From NCBI GenBank assembly GCA_964415935.1, contig CAYQCH010000023.1, forward strand, positions 1-16,032: DNA of 16,032 bases. The letters are read 5' to 3'. Shown piece by piece: positions 1 to 6,447 of this stretch. The notes under the pieces were generated by a model, which was given only the letters and a program-made list of their open reading frames with translations, did no database searches and had not been told where the DNA came from. Position numbers and translations under genes: made by a program. Source of the DNA: CAYQCH01 sp964415935 (lineage in GTDB: Bacteria > Patescibacteriota > Patescibacteriia > VMEV01 > CAYQCH01). Numbering within the stretch: the stretch's first letter is position 1; the number at the start of each line of letters is the position of its first letter.

Positions 1-731
1 AGGGGGACCATGTCCGCCACGGAGGATATAGCTACCATGTCCAGAAGCCATTTTTCAAACGCCTCATGCCTGGCTTTGGTATCGACATCAGCGCCTTGCG
101 CGGCAGTGCGCAATAACCCCTGCGCCAGCTTAAAGGCAACCCCGCCCCCGGCCAGGTCTTTAAAGGGATAGGTCTCGCCATCGACTTTCGGATGCAATAA
201 AATCGCATTCGGCAACCGGTTTTTTTGCGCATGATGGTCGGTTACAATGACATCTATTCCCAGGCCGCGCGCCTGATCTATCTCTTCCGCATTGCTGATG
301 CCGCAGTCGCAGGTGATAATCAGCTTTGTGCCGCCGGTATACAAGTACCGCACGGTGTTTTCATTCAACCCATACCCCTCCCGTTCTCGGTCAGGAAGGT
401 ACACGTTGAGGTGCTGCCCCCCAAGATATTCAATCGTCGTATGGAGAATGACAGCTCCCGACAACCCATCGGCATCATAATCGCCATGGATGGTAATAAT
501 CTCCTGACGGGAAATCGCATCAAAAATGCGCTGAACAGCCGTTTTCATTTCACGAAACAGGAACGGGTCGTGCTGGTCCTGCCCGTAGTCGGGGTTCAGA
601 AACTCATCAATGGCTTTCTGCGTACGAATGCCCCGCCGGTACAAGAGGTCGGCTACCGCCGGCTCCAGCTGCGGGAATTGTTCATAAAACTCCGGCGACG
701 CCGGCTCCAATACCACCCAAGTTTTGTCCAT
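1..731 (-). CDS. recJ: Single-stranded-DNA-specific exonuclease RecJ, N-terminal part (gene runs off the window)
   Basis: RecJ is a 5'-3' single-strand DNA exonuclease of the DHH phosphoesterase family, acting in recombinational repair and mismatch repair. About 243 codons are visible. Metal-binding DHH motifs appear in order: GDYDADG at residues 83-89, a CDCG motif near 141-144, and VTDHH at 163-167. A REREGYGLN segment typical of the family lies near 115-123, and SSVADMVPL is at the window edge. The N-terminal stretch (RRGIRTQKAIDEFLNP) matches the usual RecJ entry segment. The start at 729-731 is the first ATG after a terminator and has T at -1. The gene begins its own transcription unit behind the terminator at 771-804. 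The C-terminal half (DHHA1 and OB domains) lies outside the window. Identification is from motifs read directly and is secure. Confidence 0.95.
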   Translation of the reverse strand, partial: MDKTWVVLEPASPEFYEQFPQLEPAVADLLYRRGIRTQKAIDEFLNPDYGQDQHDPFLFREMKTAVQRIFDAISRQEIITIHGDYDADGLSGAVILHTTIEYLGGQHLNVYLPDREREGYGLNENTVRYLYTGGTKLIITCDCGISNAEEIDQARGLGIDVIVTDHHAQKNRLPNAILLHPKVDGETYPFKDLAGGGVAFKLAQGLLRTAAQGADVDTKARHEAFEKWLLDMVAISSVADMVP

Positions 732-752
732 ACGGCATGTATTTAAGATGCC

Positions 753-781
753 ATTGTAGCAGCCGGCATAGAAAAAACCAA
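753..781 (-). promoter_or_regulatory. Candidate promoter for recJ
   Basis: On the minus strand TACAAT (753-758) is five of six to the -10 consensus. It lies 17 bp downstream of TTGGTT (776-781), a weak -35. Transcription would start near 746, giving a leader of about 15 nt with no Shine-Dalgarno. The -35 lies inside the preceding terminator hairpin. A weaker alternative -10, TTAAAT at 741-746, would leave only 9 nt to the ATG but has no -35. Confidence 0.45.
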
Positions 782-804
782 CGTCCTTGGACGCTGGTTT
801 TTTT
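771..804 (-). terminator. Intrinsic terminator after the lepA-containing operon
   Basis: On the minus strand CCAGCGTCC (797-789) pairs with GGACGTTGG (786-778) around a two-base loop, with one G-U pair. Six As precede the stem and six Ts follow it, so it could work in both directions. It lies 12 bp after the stop of the small membrane peptide and upstream of recJ. Confidence 0.85.
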
Positions 805-815
805 ACGTGAAAAGC

Positions 816-917
816 TTATTGGTATAAAAACGGCACCACCGTGAAAAACACCATGGAAATGATCATGATAACACAAAATACCGTCCACACTTTTCGTTGC
901 CAAGAGCGTTTTTTCAT
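816..917 (-). CDS. Small single-pass membrane peptide, 33 aa
   Basis: This short ORF begins MKKRSWQRKVW, a basic tryptophan-containing head. One hydrophobic helix follows (about residues 12-31, TVFCVIMIISMVFFTVVPFL), ending YQ-stop. The charge pattern predicts the N-terminus inside the cell. Its ATG overlaps the stop of the preceding GNAT-like gene as ATGA (914-917), so it is probably translated by coupling, and T at -1 fits the local start rule. It is the last gene of the operon, just before a strong terminator. Position, overlap and composition argue that it is real. I recall similar short basic-plus-TM peptides in CPR genomes, but I cannot name a family or function. Confidence 0.7.
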   Translation of the reverse strand: MKKRSWQRKVWTVFCVIMIISMVFFTVVPFLYQ

Positions 918-1483
918 AAATTCTTTACCATCAAGACTGCGTCAAGGTATTTCTTTCCGATTTGATAATAGCTATCGTCATAGCCGTACCGCCGAAAGCC
1001 CAGGGCATTGTACGCCATGAGGGACATCCGGTCATTGGTATGGACGGCGGCCTTAATTTTTTTCACGTTCGTCGTGCCAGAAAGATATTCAAACACTTCC
1101 TGCCAGCATGTTTCCAACAGCATGGTGTTCTGGTGCTCGCCGGACATGACAGACACATGGACTTCCGTTTCATGCGAGCGCTTGGACTCCCCTCGTCCCT
1201 GAAGATAACACATGCCGGCAAACACGGAAGACGGTTTATGGATAATGGCAAGCAACAAGCTGCCGGGATCAGATAAACTCCGTTCAATCAACGCTTTCCA
1301 CTGCTCTGGCGGCCACTCTTTCACGTCCTCATACGACTCCGGGCTGCATGTTGGCTGCTCCTTGAGCATGCGCAAGTAGAACGCGCGAAACGCCTGCCAC
1401 TCATCAAGAGAGACAGGGCGGAGCAGGTACTGCCCAAAACTTTTTGGAAGGAAGGGTTTATTTGTTTTTCTTTTGAACCACAT
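914..1483 (-). CDS. GNAT-like N-acetyltransferase, degenerate, 189 aa
   Basis: The protein looks like a GNAT-fold acyltransferase. GNAT enzymes move an acyl group from a CoA donor to an amine; the substrate here cannot be inferred. An N-terminal segment YLLRPVSLDEWQAFRAFY (19-36) resembles the usual GNAT opening beta-alpha unit. A central beta pair (SLLLAIIHK, FAGMCYLQG) follows. Near the C-terminus AVHTNDRMSLMAYNALGF (146-163) matches GNAT motif B. The acetyl-CoA loop, normally R/Q-x-x-G-x-G/A, reads GEHQNTML (115-122) and lacks the glycines, so CoA binding may be altered or lost. I chose the ATG at 1483, 7 nt after the lepA stop and with T at -1. An in-frame ATG at 1519 would overlap lepA and has G at -1. 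The stop overlaps the next gene as ATGA. Confidence 0.7.
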   Translation of the reverse strand: MWFKRKTNKPFLPKSFGQYLLRPVSLDEWQAFRAFYLRMLKEQPTCSPESYEDVKEWPPEQWKALIERSLSDPGSLLLAIIHKPSSVFAGMCYLQGRGESKRSHETEVHVSVMSGEHQNTMLLETCWQEVFEYLSGTTNVKKIKAAVHTNDRMSLMAYNALGFRRYGYDDSYYQIGKKYLDAVLMVKNL

Positions 1484-1490
1484 ACCGTGG

Positions 1491-3272
1491 TTAACGTTTG
1501 AGGACGGCCATGAATGCATCGGGGCCTATATCTACTTTACCAACCCCCATCAACTTCATTTTTTTCTTGCCTTTCTTCTGTTTTTCCAGAAGCTTGCGTT
1601 TACGTGTCACATCGCCGCCATACAGCTTGGCGGTTACATCTTTGCGCATGGCGGCGAGTTTGGAAGAGGCCACAACCTTGCCGCCGATGGCTGCCTGTAT
1701 TTTAACTTCAAACATTTGTCTAGGCAATACTTCCTTCAATTTGTCAACGATTCTGCGCCCCGCCGTGTACGCCTCATCTTTATACACAATGCTGGCCAAA
1801 GGCTCGACTTTTTCTTCCGCAACAATGATATCAAGCCGCACGGCCTCGACGTCCTGATAGCCATCCAGTTCATAATTCAATGATGCGTATCCGGCGCTGA
1901 TGCTCTTCAGCTTGTCATAAAAATCCACCAGCATCACAGACAAGGGCAGCCTGTAATGCAACATGGCACGCTGTTCAGAAAGATATTCCGTATTTTTATA
2001 CTCCCCGCGCCGCTCTTGAATCATTTGCATGAGCGCGCCGACATATTCCGTCGGAGTAATAATGTCGATTTTCATCATGGGCTCCTGCATGCGCACAACA
2101 ACAGAAGGATCAGGAAGGTCTTGGGGGCTTTTCACGACTTTGGATCCTCCGTCCGTTGTCTCTACGTAATACGCAACGCTTGGCGCCGTGACAATCAAAT
2201 CAAGATTAAATTCCCGCTTTAACCGCTCCTGCACAATCTCCAGGTGCAGCAACCCAAGAAAACCACAGCGAAAGCCATACCCTAAAGCGACAGAGTTCTC
2301 TGCTTCATATGACAAAGCAGCATCCGACAACTTCAAACGATCCATCGCATCGCGCAACTTGGGGTAATCGTCCCCGTTCTTGCAAAAAATGCCGGCAAAG
2401 ACCATTGGCTTCATTTCGCGATAGCCCGGCAGCGGTTCTGTGACAGATACGTCAGCCAGCGTGTCGCCGACGCGGACATCTTTTACTTCTTTCAGGCCGG
2501 TAATGATGTATCCGATCTCACCGGCTGAAAGGGAGTTTACTTTGACGAAATCGGGCCGGAAGACGCCAACCTCCTGAACGATGATCTGCCGGCCTGAAGC
2601 CATGAACTTGATGGTCTGCCCCGCCTTGACCGCGCCATCCATGACGCGGATATAGGCCACGGCACCGCGATAGTCATCAAACATGGAGTCAAAAATGATG
2701 GCGCGCAGCGGCTTGCCGGCAGGCGTCTCCGGTGCCGGCACTTCCTGGATGATGCGCTCTAAAATTTCGGGCACGCCAAGGCCGGTCTTGCCGGATGCTG
2801 GCGTAACCACCACATCCTTGCCCAGCAACTGGGAAATGGCCGCGACCGTCGCCGGCACGTCGGCGCTGGGCAAGTCCGCCTTATTAGCAACGGGGATGAT
2901 GGTGAGATTTTGCTCCATGGCGAGGTAAAGATTGGCAAGAGTCTGCGCCTGGATACCCTGCGTCGCGTCCACAAGCAAAATGGCCCCTTCCACGGCGGCC
3001 AATGAGCGCGACACTTCATACGTAAAATCCACATGTCCCGGAGTATCTATAAGGTTAACCACATATTGCTTGCCGTCCTTGGCCCGGTAATCCATGCGTA
3101 CAGGCTGCAGCTTGATGGTAATGCCGCGCTCCCGCTCCAAGTCCATGGAATCAAGCGTCTGCTCTTTCATTTGCCGCTTGTCGACGGTTTTAGTCAATTC
3201 CAAAAAACGGTCAGCCAGCGTAGACTTCCCGTGGTCAATATGGGCGATGATACAAAAGTTGCGGATGTTCAT
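1491..3272 (-). CDS. lepA: Elongation factor 4 (LepA), 593 aa
   Basis: EF-4/LepA is a ribosome-associated GTPase paralogous to EF-G, implicated in translation under stress and in 30S biogenesis. All landmarks are visible: P-loop AHIDHGKST (10-18), switch I RERGITIKLQ (47-56), G3 DTPGH (76-80), G4 NKAD (130-133, usually NKID), and TPASGKTG (157-164) in the G5 area. The LepA-specific C-terminal domain is complete and lysine-rich, ending GKVDIGPDAFMAVLKR. Length matches the family (about 600 aa). The start follows from the conserved opening MNIRNFCIIAHIDHGK. It is the only start in the window without T at -1 (C instead). A 16-codon ORF ends on it with an ATGA overlap. The next gene follows after 7 nt. 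Confidence 0.98.
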   Translation of the reverse strand: MNIRNFCIIAHIDHGKSTLADRFLELTKTVDKRQMKEQTLDSMDLERERGITIKLQPVRMDYRAKDGKQYVVNLIDTPGHVDFTYEVSRSLAAVEGAILLVDATQGIQAQTLANLYLAMEQNLTIIPVANKADLPSADVPATVAAISQLLGKDVVVTPASGKTGLGVPEILERIIQEVPAPETPAGKPLRAIIFDSMFDDYRGAVAYIRVMDGAVKAGQTIKFMASGRQIIVQEVGVFRPDFVKVNSLSAGEIGYIITGLKEVKDVRVGDTLADVSVTEPLPGYREMKPMVFAGIFCKNGDDYPKLRDAMDRLKLSDAALSYEAENSVALGYGFRCGFLGLLHLEIVQERLKREFNLDLIVTAPSVAYYVETTDGGSKVVKSPQDLPDPSVVVRMQEPMMKIDIITPTEYVGALMQMIQERRGEYKNTEYLSEQRAMLHYRLPLSVMLVDFYDKLKSISAGYASLNYELDGYQDVEAVRLDIIVAEEKVEPLASIVYKDEAYTAGRRIVDKLKEVLPRQMFEVKIQAAIGGKVVASSKLAAMRKDVTAKLYGGDVTRKRKLLEKQKKGKKKMKLMGVGKVDIGPDAFMAVLKR

Positions 3273-3319
3273 GGGGGCGTCCGTAATAACACAACGACGG
3301 CAAAGCCGTCGCTGCGCAT
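3269..3319 (-). CDS. Possible 16-codon leader ORF coupled to lepA
   Basis: On the minus strand an ATG at 3317-3319, with T at -1 like nearly every other start here, opens MRSDGFAVVVLLRTPP followed by TGA. The TGA overlaps the lepA ATG as ATGA (3269-3272), the same junction seen at three other gene pairs in the window. Codons 3-9 lie in a 10-bp hairpin (3292-3314). It could be a leader peptide that delivers ribosomes to lepA, whose own start context is atypical. An ORF this short can arise by chance, so this is a hypothesis. Confidence 0.3.
   Translation of the reverse strand: MRSDGFAVVVLLRTPP
3292..3314 (-). promoter_or_regulatory. Hairpin between the acidic-protein gene and lepA
   Basis: On the minus strand CAGCGACGGC and GCCGTCGTTG form a 10-bp stem with one G-U pair and a TTT loop, 19 nt upstream of the lepA ATG. 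No T-run follows (TGTTATTACGG comes next), so it is not a convincing terminator. It could act on lepA translation, stabilise the mRNA, or partly attenuate transcription. Confidence 0.4.
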
Positions 3320-3337
3320 AAAACCGTCAGATGGCCG

Positions 3338-3640
3338 TTATTCTTCCTCCCCTTCTTCCAGTTCTTCTTCGGCCAGCTCTTCCAAAGAGACAGTACGGTC
3401 AACGGCGGCGTCAATATGGTCAGGAATTTTATCGTCAAGCTCTTCTTCCTTCTCCCAGTCTTCGTCTGAAAGCGGCACGCCATCCTGTTTGAACTTTGCG
3501 AGACGCTCTCCAGCCATGGCGGAGGCATCGCTGCTTTCTTCATCCCAATGCTTTTCAACAGCCGGCGCTTCAGACCGCTCGTCATGGTTGCTGAAATCTG
3601 AAGGAATAATAGGCTTGGGCTTCTTTATTGGGTCGTTCAT
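3338..3640 (-). CDS. Acidic, probably disordered hypothetical protein, 100 aa
   Basis: I do not recognise this protein. It opens with a proline/lysine patch (MNDPIKKPKPIIPSDF). A mixed charged middle follows, including GERLAKFKQDGVPLSDEDWE (about residues 44-63). It ends in a glutamate run (LEELAEEELEEGEEE). It has no cysteines, no signal peptide and no membrane segment, and is strongly acidic overall, so it is probably a soluble, largely disordered cytoplasmic protein. It is the first gene behind a good promoter (3649-3677), with the ATG 9 nt after the -10 and T at -1, and it precedes lepA. The clear promoter and start support a real gene. A role related to the ribosome or LepA is only suggested by position. 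Confidence 0.75.
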   Translation of the reverse strand: MNDPIKKPKPIIPSDFSNHDERSEAPAVEKHWDEESSDASAMAGERLAKFKQDGVPLSDEDWEKEEELDDKIPDHIDAAVDRTVSLEELAEEELEEGEEE

Positions 3641-3648
3641 ATAGGCAT

Positions 3649-3677
3649 ATATTACGGCGTGTTTTCTACAGTGTCAA
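3649..3677 (-). promoter_or_regulatory. Promoter of the acidic-protein/lepA operon, possibly leaderless
   Basis: On the minus strand a perfect TTGACA (3672-3677) is followed by a 17-bp spacer and TAATAT (3649-3654), a four-of-six -10 box. The -35 lies over the last codons of the ligase-like gene. The ATG at 3640 begins 9 nt downstream of the -10, so the expected transcription start (about 3642) gives a leader of zero to three nucleotides. Confidence 0.65.
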
Positions 3678-5234
3678 CGGAAAAGACGCGTCGGTAGAAG
3701 CATTTTTACTCTGTTTGTCAAGCGTGAGAACATGGACGCAGAGACCGTAAAACAAGAGGTAACTGATGCCCAGCGGATGGTTCACATATGGGCTGGTCGT
3801 ATGCGTTACCAACAGAGAAACCAGCCCGAGCGTCAGGCCGAAAACAAAGGCTTTGACGGCAGGATCTTCAGTTTCAGAGCGCATAAGACTCCACGCCGGC
3901 TTTACGATGACCACCAGTAGGTAAGCGTACGCCAGCAAACCGAAGATTCCCAATTTTAACCAAAGGTCATGATAGCCCCACTCAAAAATAAAGGTGGTGT
4001 ATTCGCCTGTGGGATTCTGCGCCAGCAACCGTGGATCTTGCGTCTTATACGTCACCTCTGTGCCAAATCCTTGCCCAAACAGCGGGTCGCGGGCAATGGC
4101 TGACCACAGCGGCGGCAGGAGCGCCCAGCGACTGCCAATGCCGGCCTCCTCTTTGAACGTCAAGGCGCGGCTGCCAAACAGCGACGCGGAAAAACTTCCG
4201 TTCGCGGGAGGAAACGGAACCAAGATGATGCCCGCCATTAATACAAGCGCCAAAACGGCAGTTGCCAAGGATGTGCCGGCGGCCAGTATAGTCGGCCGGA
4301 AAAGAGGCCAGCGCATGATGCTAAGAAACACAGGCAAACTGACCATGGCAGCAACCATGCCGATCCAATTGCTTCTTGAGAGGCTGATAAGGATGGATGC
4401 CATAAGAAACACCATGACGAAAATGTACGCCCTGGCGCGGTCCTGCCGCAGCAGGTCATGCCACGATTGCTTGTGGTACGCGCCAACAAATACGGCCAGC
4501 GCGAGAAAAAATGCAATGACCGTGTAAATTTGGCTTTGCAAAAAAATGCGGAAAACAGTATCTGTCATTTGCGTGAGCTCGCCAATACGCGTATCTCGCA
4601 CCCAGCGGTACGTTTCGGGCAATGCCCACCACAACTTATGGGAAAACATGTACATCAGCACCAGGACCTTTGCCACGCTTGCCATGGCTCCGGCAAAAGC
4701 GGCCCGCAGGACGAAACGCAGATCGGTTTTGTTCTGCACCGCCTGCCAAAACGGCAAGGCCGCGCCAAAAAACATAAAGGCATTCGCATCAAAAAAAACG
4801 TTGGAAAATCCGTTGCCGTTCTGCAAGCCGCGTAATGCGGCATATACCAACACCGCCAGCATGAGGATCAGGGGGGTGCGCACGGGCGCCCCCCACACCC
4901 GGAGCGAACGCGACTGGACCGCCTTGCCCAAGGCGACGGAACAAACGACAAGAAACATGCCGATGCGCAACGATACGGACAACCCATCGTTTACGAATGC
5001 GAATAAATAGCCATGCGAACCAATCATCAGTTCCGCCGCCATAGCCGCGACGCCAATGCGAAGATCGTACAAACTGACGGCAAGAAGACCAGCCAGCATC
5101 CCCACGATGACAATATTCCCGAGCGTGGGGACGGCCCAGCCGAAAAACGACAGCAACTCAAACATGACAATCAGCAAAAATGTCACTCGCACCACTTTGT
5201 TCCGCCAGGTAAACCCCTCAAAGAGCATGCGCAT
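3666..5234 (-). CDS. O-antigen ligase / Wzy-like polymerase family membrane protein, 522 aa
   Basis: This is a polytopic inner-membrane protein with about a dozen hydrophobic segments, in the O-antigen ligase (WaaL)/Wzy superfamily. Such enzymes move lipid-linked glycan on the outer face of the membrane, either polymerising it or ligating it to an acceptor. Family marks are LISLSRSNWIG (282-292), DPLFGQGFGT (383-392), and a periplasmic-loop histidine followed by a hydrophobic turn, WGYHDLWLKLGIFGLL (419-433). A second histidine pair lies at THTTSPYVNHPLG (478-489). The start at 5234 is 3 nt after the upstream stop (TAATGTATG on the minus strand). It ends the glycan operon; its last codons carry the next promoter. 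Ligase versus polymerase cannot be decided from sequence alone. Confidence 0.85.
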   Translation of the reverse strand: MRMLFEGFTWRNKVVRVTFLLIVMFELLSFFGWAVPTLGNIVIVGMLAGLLAVSLYDLRIGVAAMAAELMIGSHGYLFAFVNDGLSVSLRIGMFLVVCSVALGKAVQSRSLRVWGAPVRTPLILMLAVLVYAALRGLQNGNGFSNVFFDANAFMFFGAALPFWQAVQNKTDLRFVLRAAFAGAMASVAKVLVLMYMFSHKLWWALPETYRWVRDTRIGELTQMTDTVFRIFLQSQIYTVIAFFLALAVFVGAYHKQSWHDLLRQDRARAYIFVMVFLMASILISLSRSNWIGMVAAMVSLPVFLSIMRWPLFRPTILAAGTSLATAVLALVLMAGIILVPFPPANGSFSASLFGSRALTFKEEAGIGSRWALLPPLWSAIARDPLFGQGFGTEVTYKTQDPRLLAQNPTGEYTTFIFEWGYHDLWLKLGIFGLLAYAYLLVVIVKPAWSLMRSETEDPAVKAFVFGLTLGLVSLLVTHTTSPYVNHPLGISYLLFYGLCVHVLTLDKQSKNASTDASFPLTL

Positions 5235-5237
5235 ACA

Positions 5238-6443
5238 TTATTCGGGAACCGCCTCAAGGACTTGAAACGATTTTATGGCCATATGAATAGGCTCAACATA
5301 GGAGGAAAGACGTTCAAACGGGACATCAACCGAAAGCAAGTAAAACGCAGATTCCGTTTCTTTCAAATGCTTCCATGACAGGACCTGTTGCCCTCCCAGC
5401 TCTCGCGAATCAACAACGGTATGCGACGGAAAGGCAATCAAATGTTCCTGATCCGCGTATACATATGCATTGTCGGCCTCACGCTCCTCGCGAATGCCTT
5501 GTCCAAACGAAGCGAGTGTCTCCCCGGGCTGTTTGGGATACCGCATCACAGACAGCGTCGCGCCTTCGCCGGTTATGGATTCAATTCCCTGAAAAATATC
5601 AGAGGGTTCGGTGAGGTCTGGCGCGTAAAATGAGGCGCCCCAGGCCTGCGGCATCTTCAGGCGATACCGGCCGTTTTCGGAAACCCGCTCGCCATATTGA
5701 AATGCAGGGGCCATGGTACTCGCCTGGTCGCAAGCCGGACAGGCATAAGACGCCTCGGCTGCAGCGACAGGAAGGCCGACCTCATAAAATTCACGCCAGT
5801 CAGCATCTACCACGCTTTGCCTGTTCAGCGCCGCAAACTGGTTATACTCCCAGGCATCTGCCGTTATTGGTCGCAAAAGAAACGTGCCCTCCGTAGACTT
5901 ATCCACGATGAATGATTCGCCCTGGTAATTTACCGGCGTGCCGCGCGGGTATAACGGCCTGCCATCCACCACGTCGATGACGCCGCCAATTTCATAGTCA
6001 AAGAAGAACGAAATGTCCAGGTCATCCACCAGCTCCGCCCATTGCGGGCCGTACAACGCCTTAGCGACGTCCTCCGAGGGTATGTTGCGCAAGACTCCTC
6101 CAGGTTCAACGGCATACACTTCGGGCACGTCAGAAATTTTTACCAGTCGGCTGGCAGGCCTGTACGTGACATTGCGTCCCAATGGAATAAGGGCCAGCTC
6201 CCAATCATCCACGACCTGCACGTTACTGAAACTGCTATACCAGGAAAAATAGATCTTTGCGTTGGGAAACGCATGGCGTTTGTTGTCGGCGCCAATGTAA
6301 TAGACCGCGGAGTCTGAGGCCGTTTTAATCAAACGCCCCGCAAACGGGTTGTAAGGCTGCGCGGCATGAACCGCCTCGGCGCCCCAGCCACTTATCAGAA
6401 TCGCCAAGACAGCAATGAACGCTATTCGATGCATCACATTCAT
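5238..6443 (-). CDS. Secreted protein with VYYI-type repeats and a PsbP-like C-terminal region, 401 aa
   Basis: The N-terminus is a clear signal peptide: MNVMHR, a hydrophobic core IAFIAVLAILISGWGA, and a likely cleavage after VHA (27). Related repeats follow. One is RLIK..VYYI...KRHAFPN...SWY..F..V.VVDD (37-80). A second is RLVK...VYAV...GVLRNIPS......W..LVDD (99-141). A weaker third is SFIVD..TEGTFLLRPIT...W......VVDADW (177-216). A CPAC motif sits at 235-238. Residues about 258-397 (GRYRLKMPQAW...MAIKSFQVL) resemble PsbP/DUF1795-type domains; this is inference. I recall VYYI repeats in many CPR extracellular proteins. The start at 6443 has T at -1 and lies 4 nt after the upstream stop. The same frame stays open to 6758, but that part overlaps the GT2 gene and is rejected. 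It may be a surface protein linked to the glycan made by its neighbours. Confidence 0.8.
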   Translation of the reverse strand: MNVMHRIAFIAVLAILISGWGAEAVHAAQPYNPFAGRLIKTASDSAVYYIGADNKRHAFPNAKIYFSWYSSFSNVQVVDDWELALIPLGRNVTYRPASRLVKISDVPEVYAVEPGGVLRNIPSEDVAKALYGPQWAELVDDLDISFFFDYEIGGVIDVVDGRPLYPRGTPVNYQGESFIVDKSTEGTFLLRPITADAWEYNQFAALNRQSVVDADWREFYEVGLPVAAAEASYACPACDQASTMAPAFQYGERVSENGRYRLKMPQAWGASFYAPDLTEPSDIFQGIESITGEGATLSVMRYPKQPGETLASFGQGIREEREADNAYVYADQEHLIAFPSHTVVDSRELGGQQVLSWKHLKETESAFYLLSVDVPFERLSSYVEPIHMAIKSFQVLEAVPE

Positions 6444-6447
6444 AGAT

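Noticed and set aside
225..746. 173-codon open frame on the plus strand
   Set aside because: It lies antisense to recJ, whose DHH motifs are unambiguous; the translation has no recognisable domain.
682..903. 73-codon minus-strand frame
   Set aside because: It runs through the terminator and overlaps recJ and the 33-aa peptide in another frame; the peptide frame has better start, composition and coupling.
3033..3644. 203-codon plus-strand frame with a serine-rich middle
   Set aside because: The serine run is the antisense of the Glu-rich acidic protein; it spans the lepA start and the intergenic hairpin, and no domain is evident.
3994..4527. 177-codon plus-strand frame
   Set aside because: It is antisense to the ligase-like membrane gene; its composition is the complement of hydrophobic codons and shows no domain.
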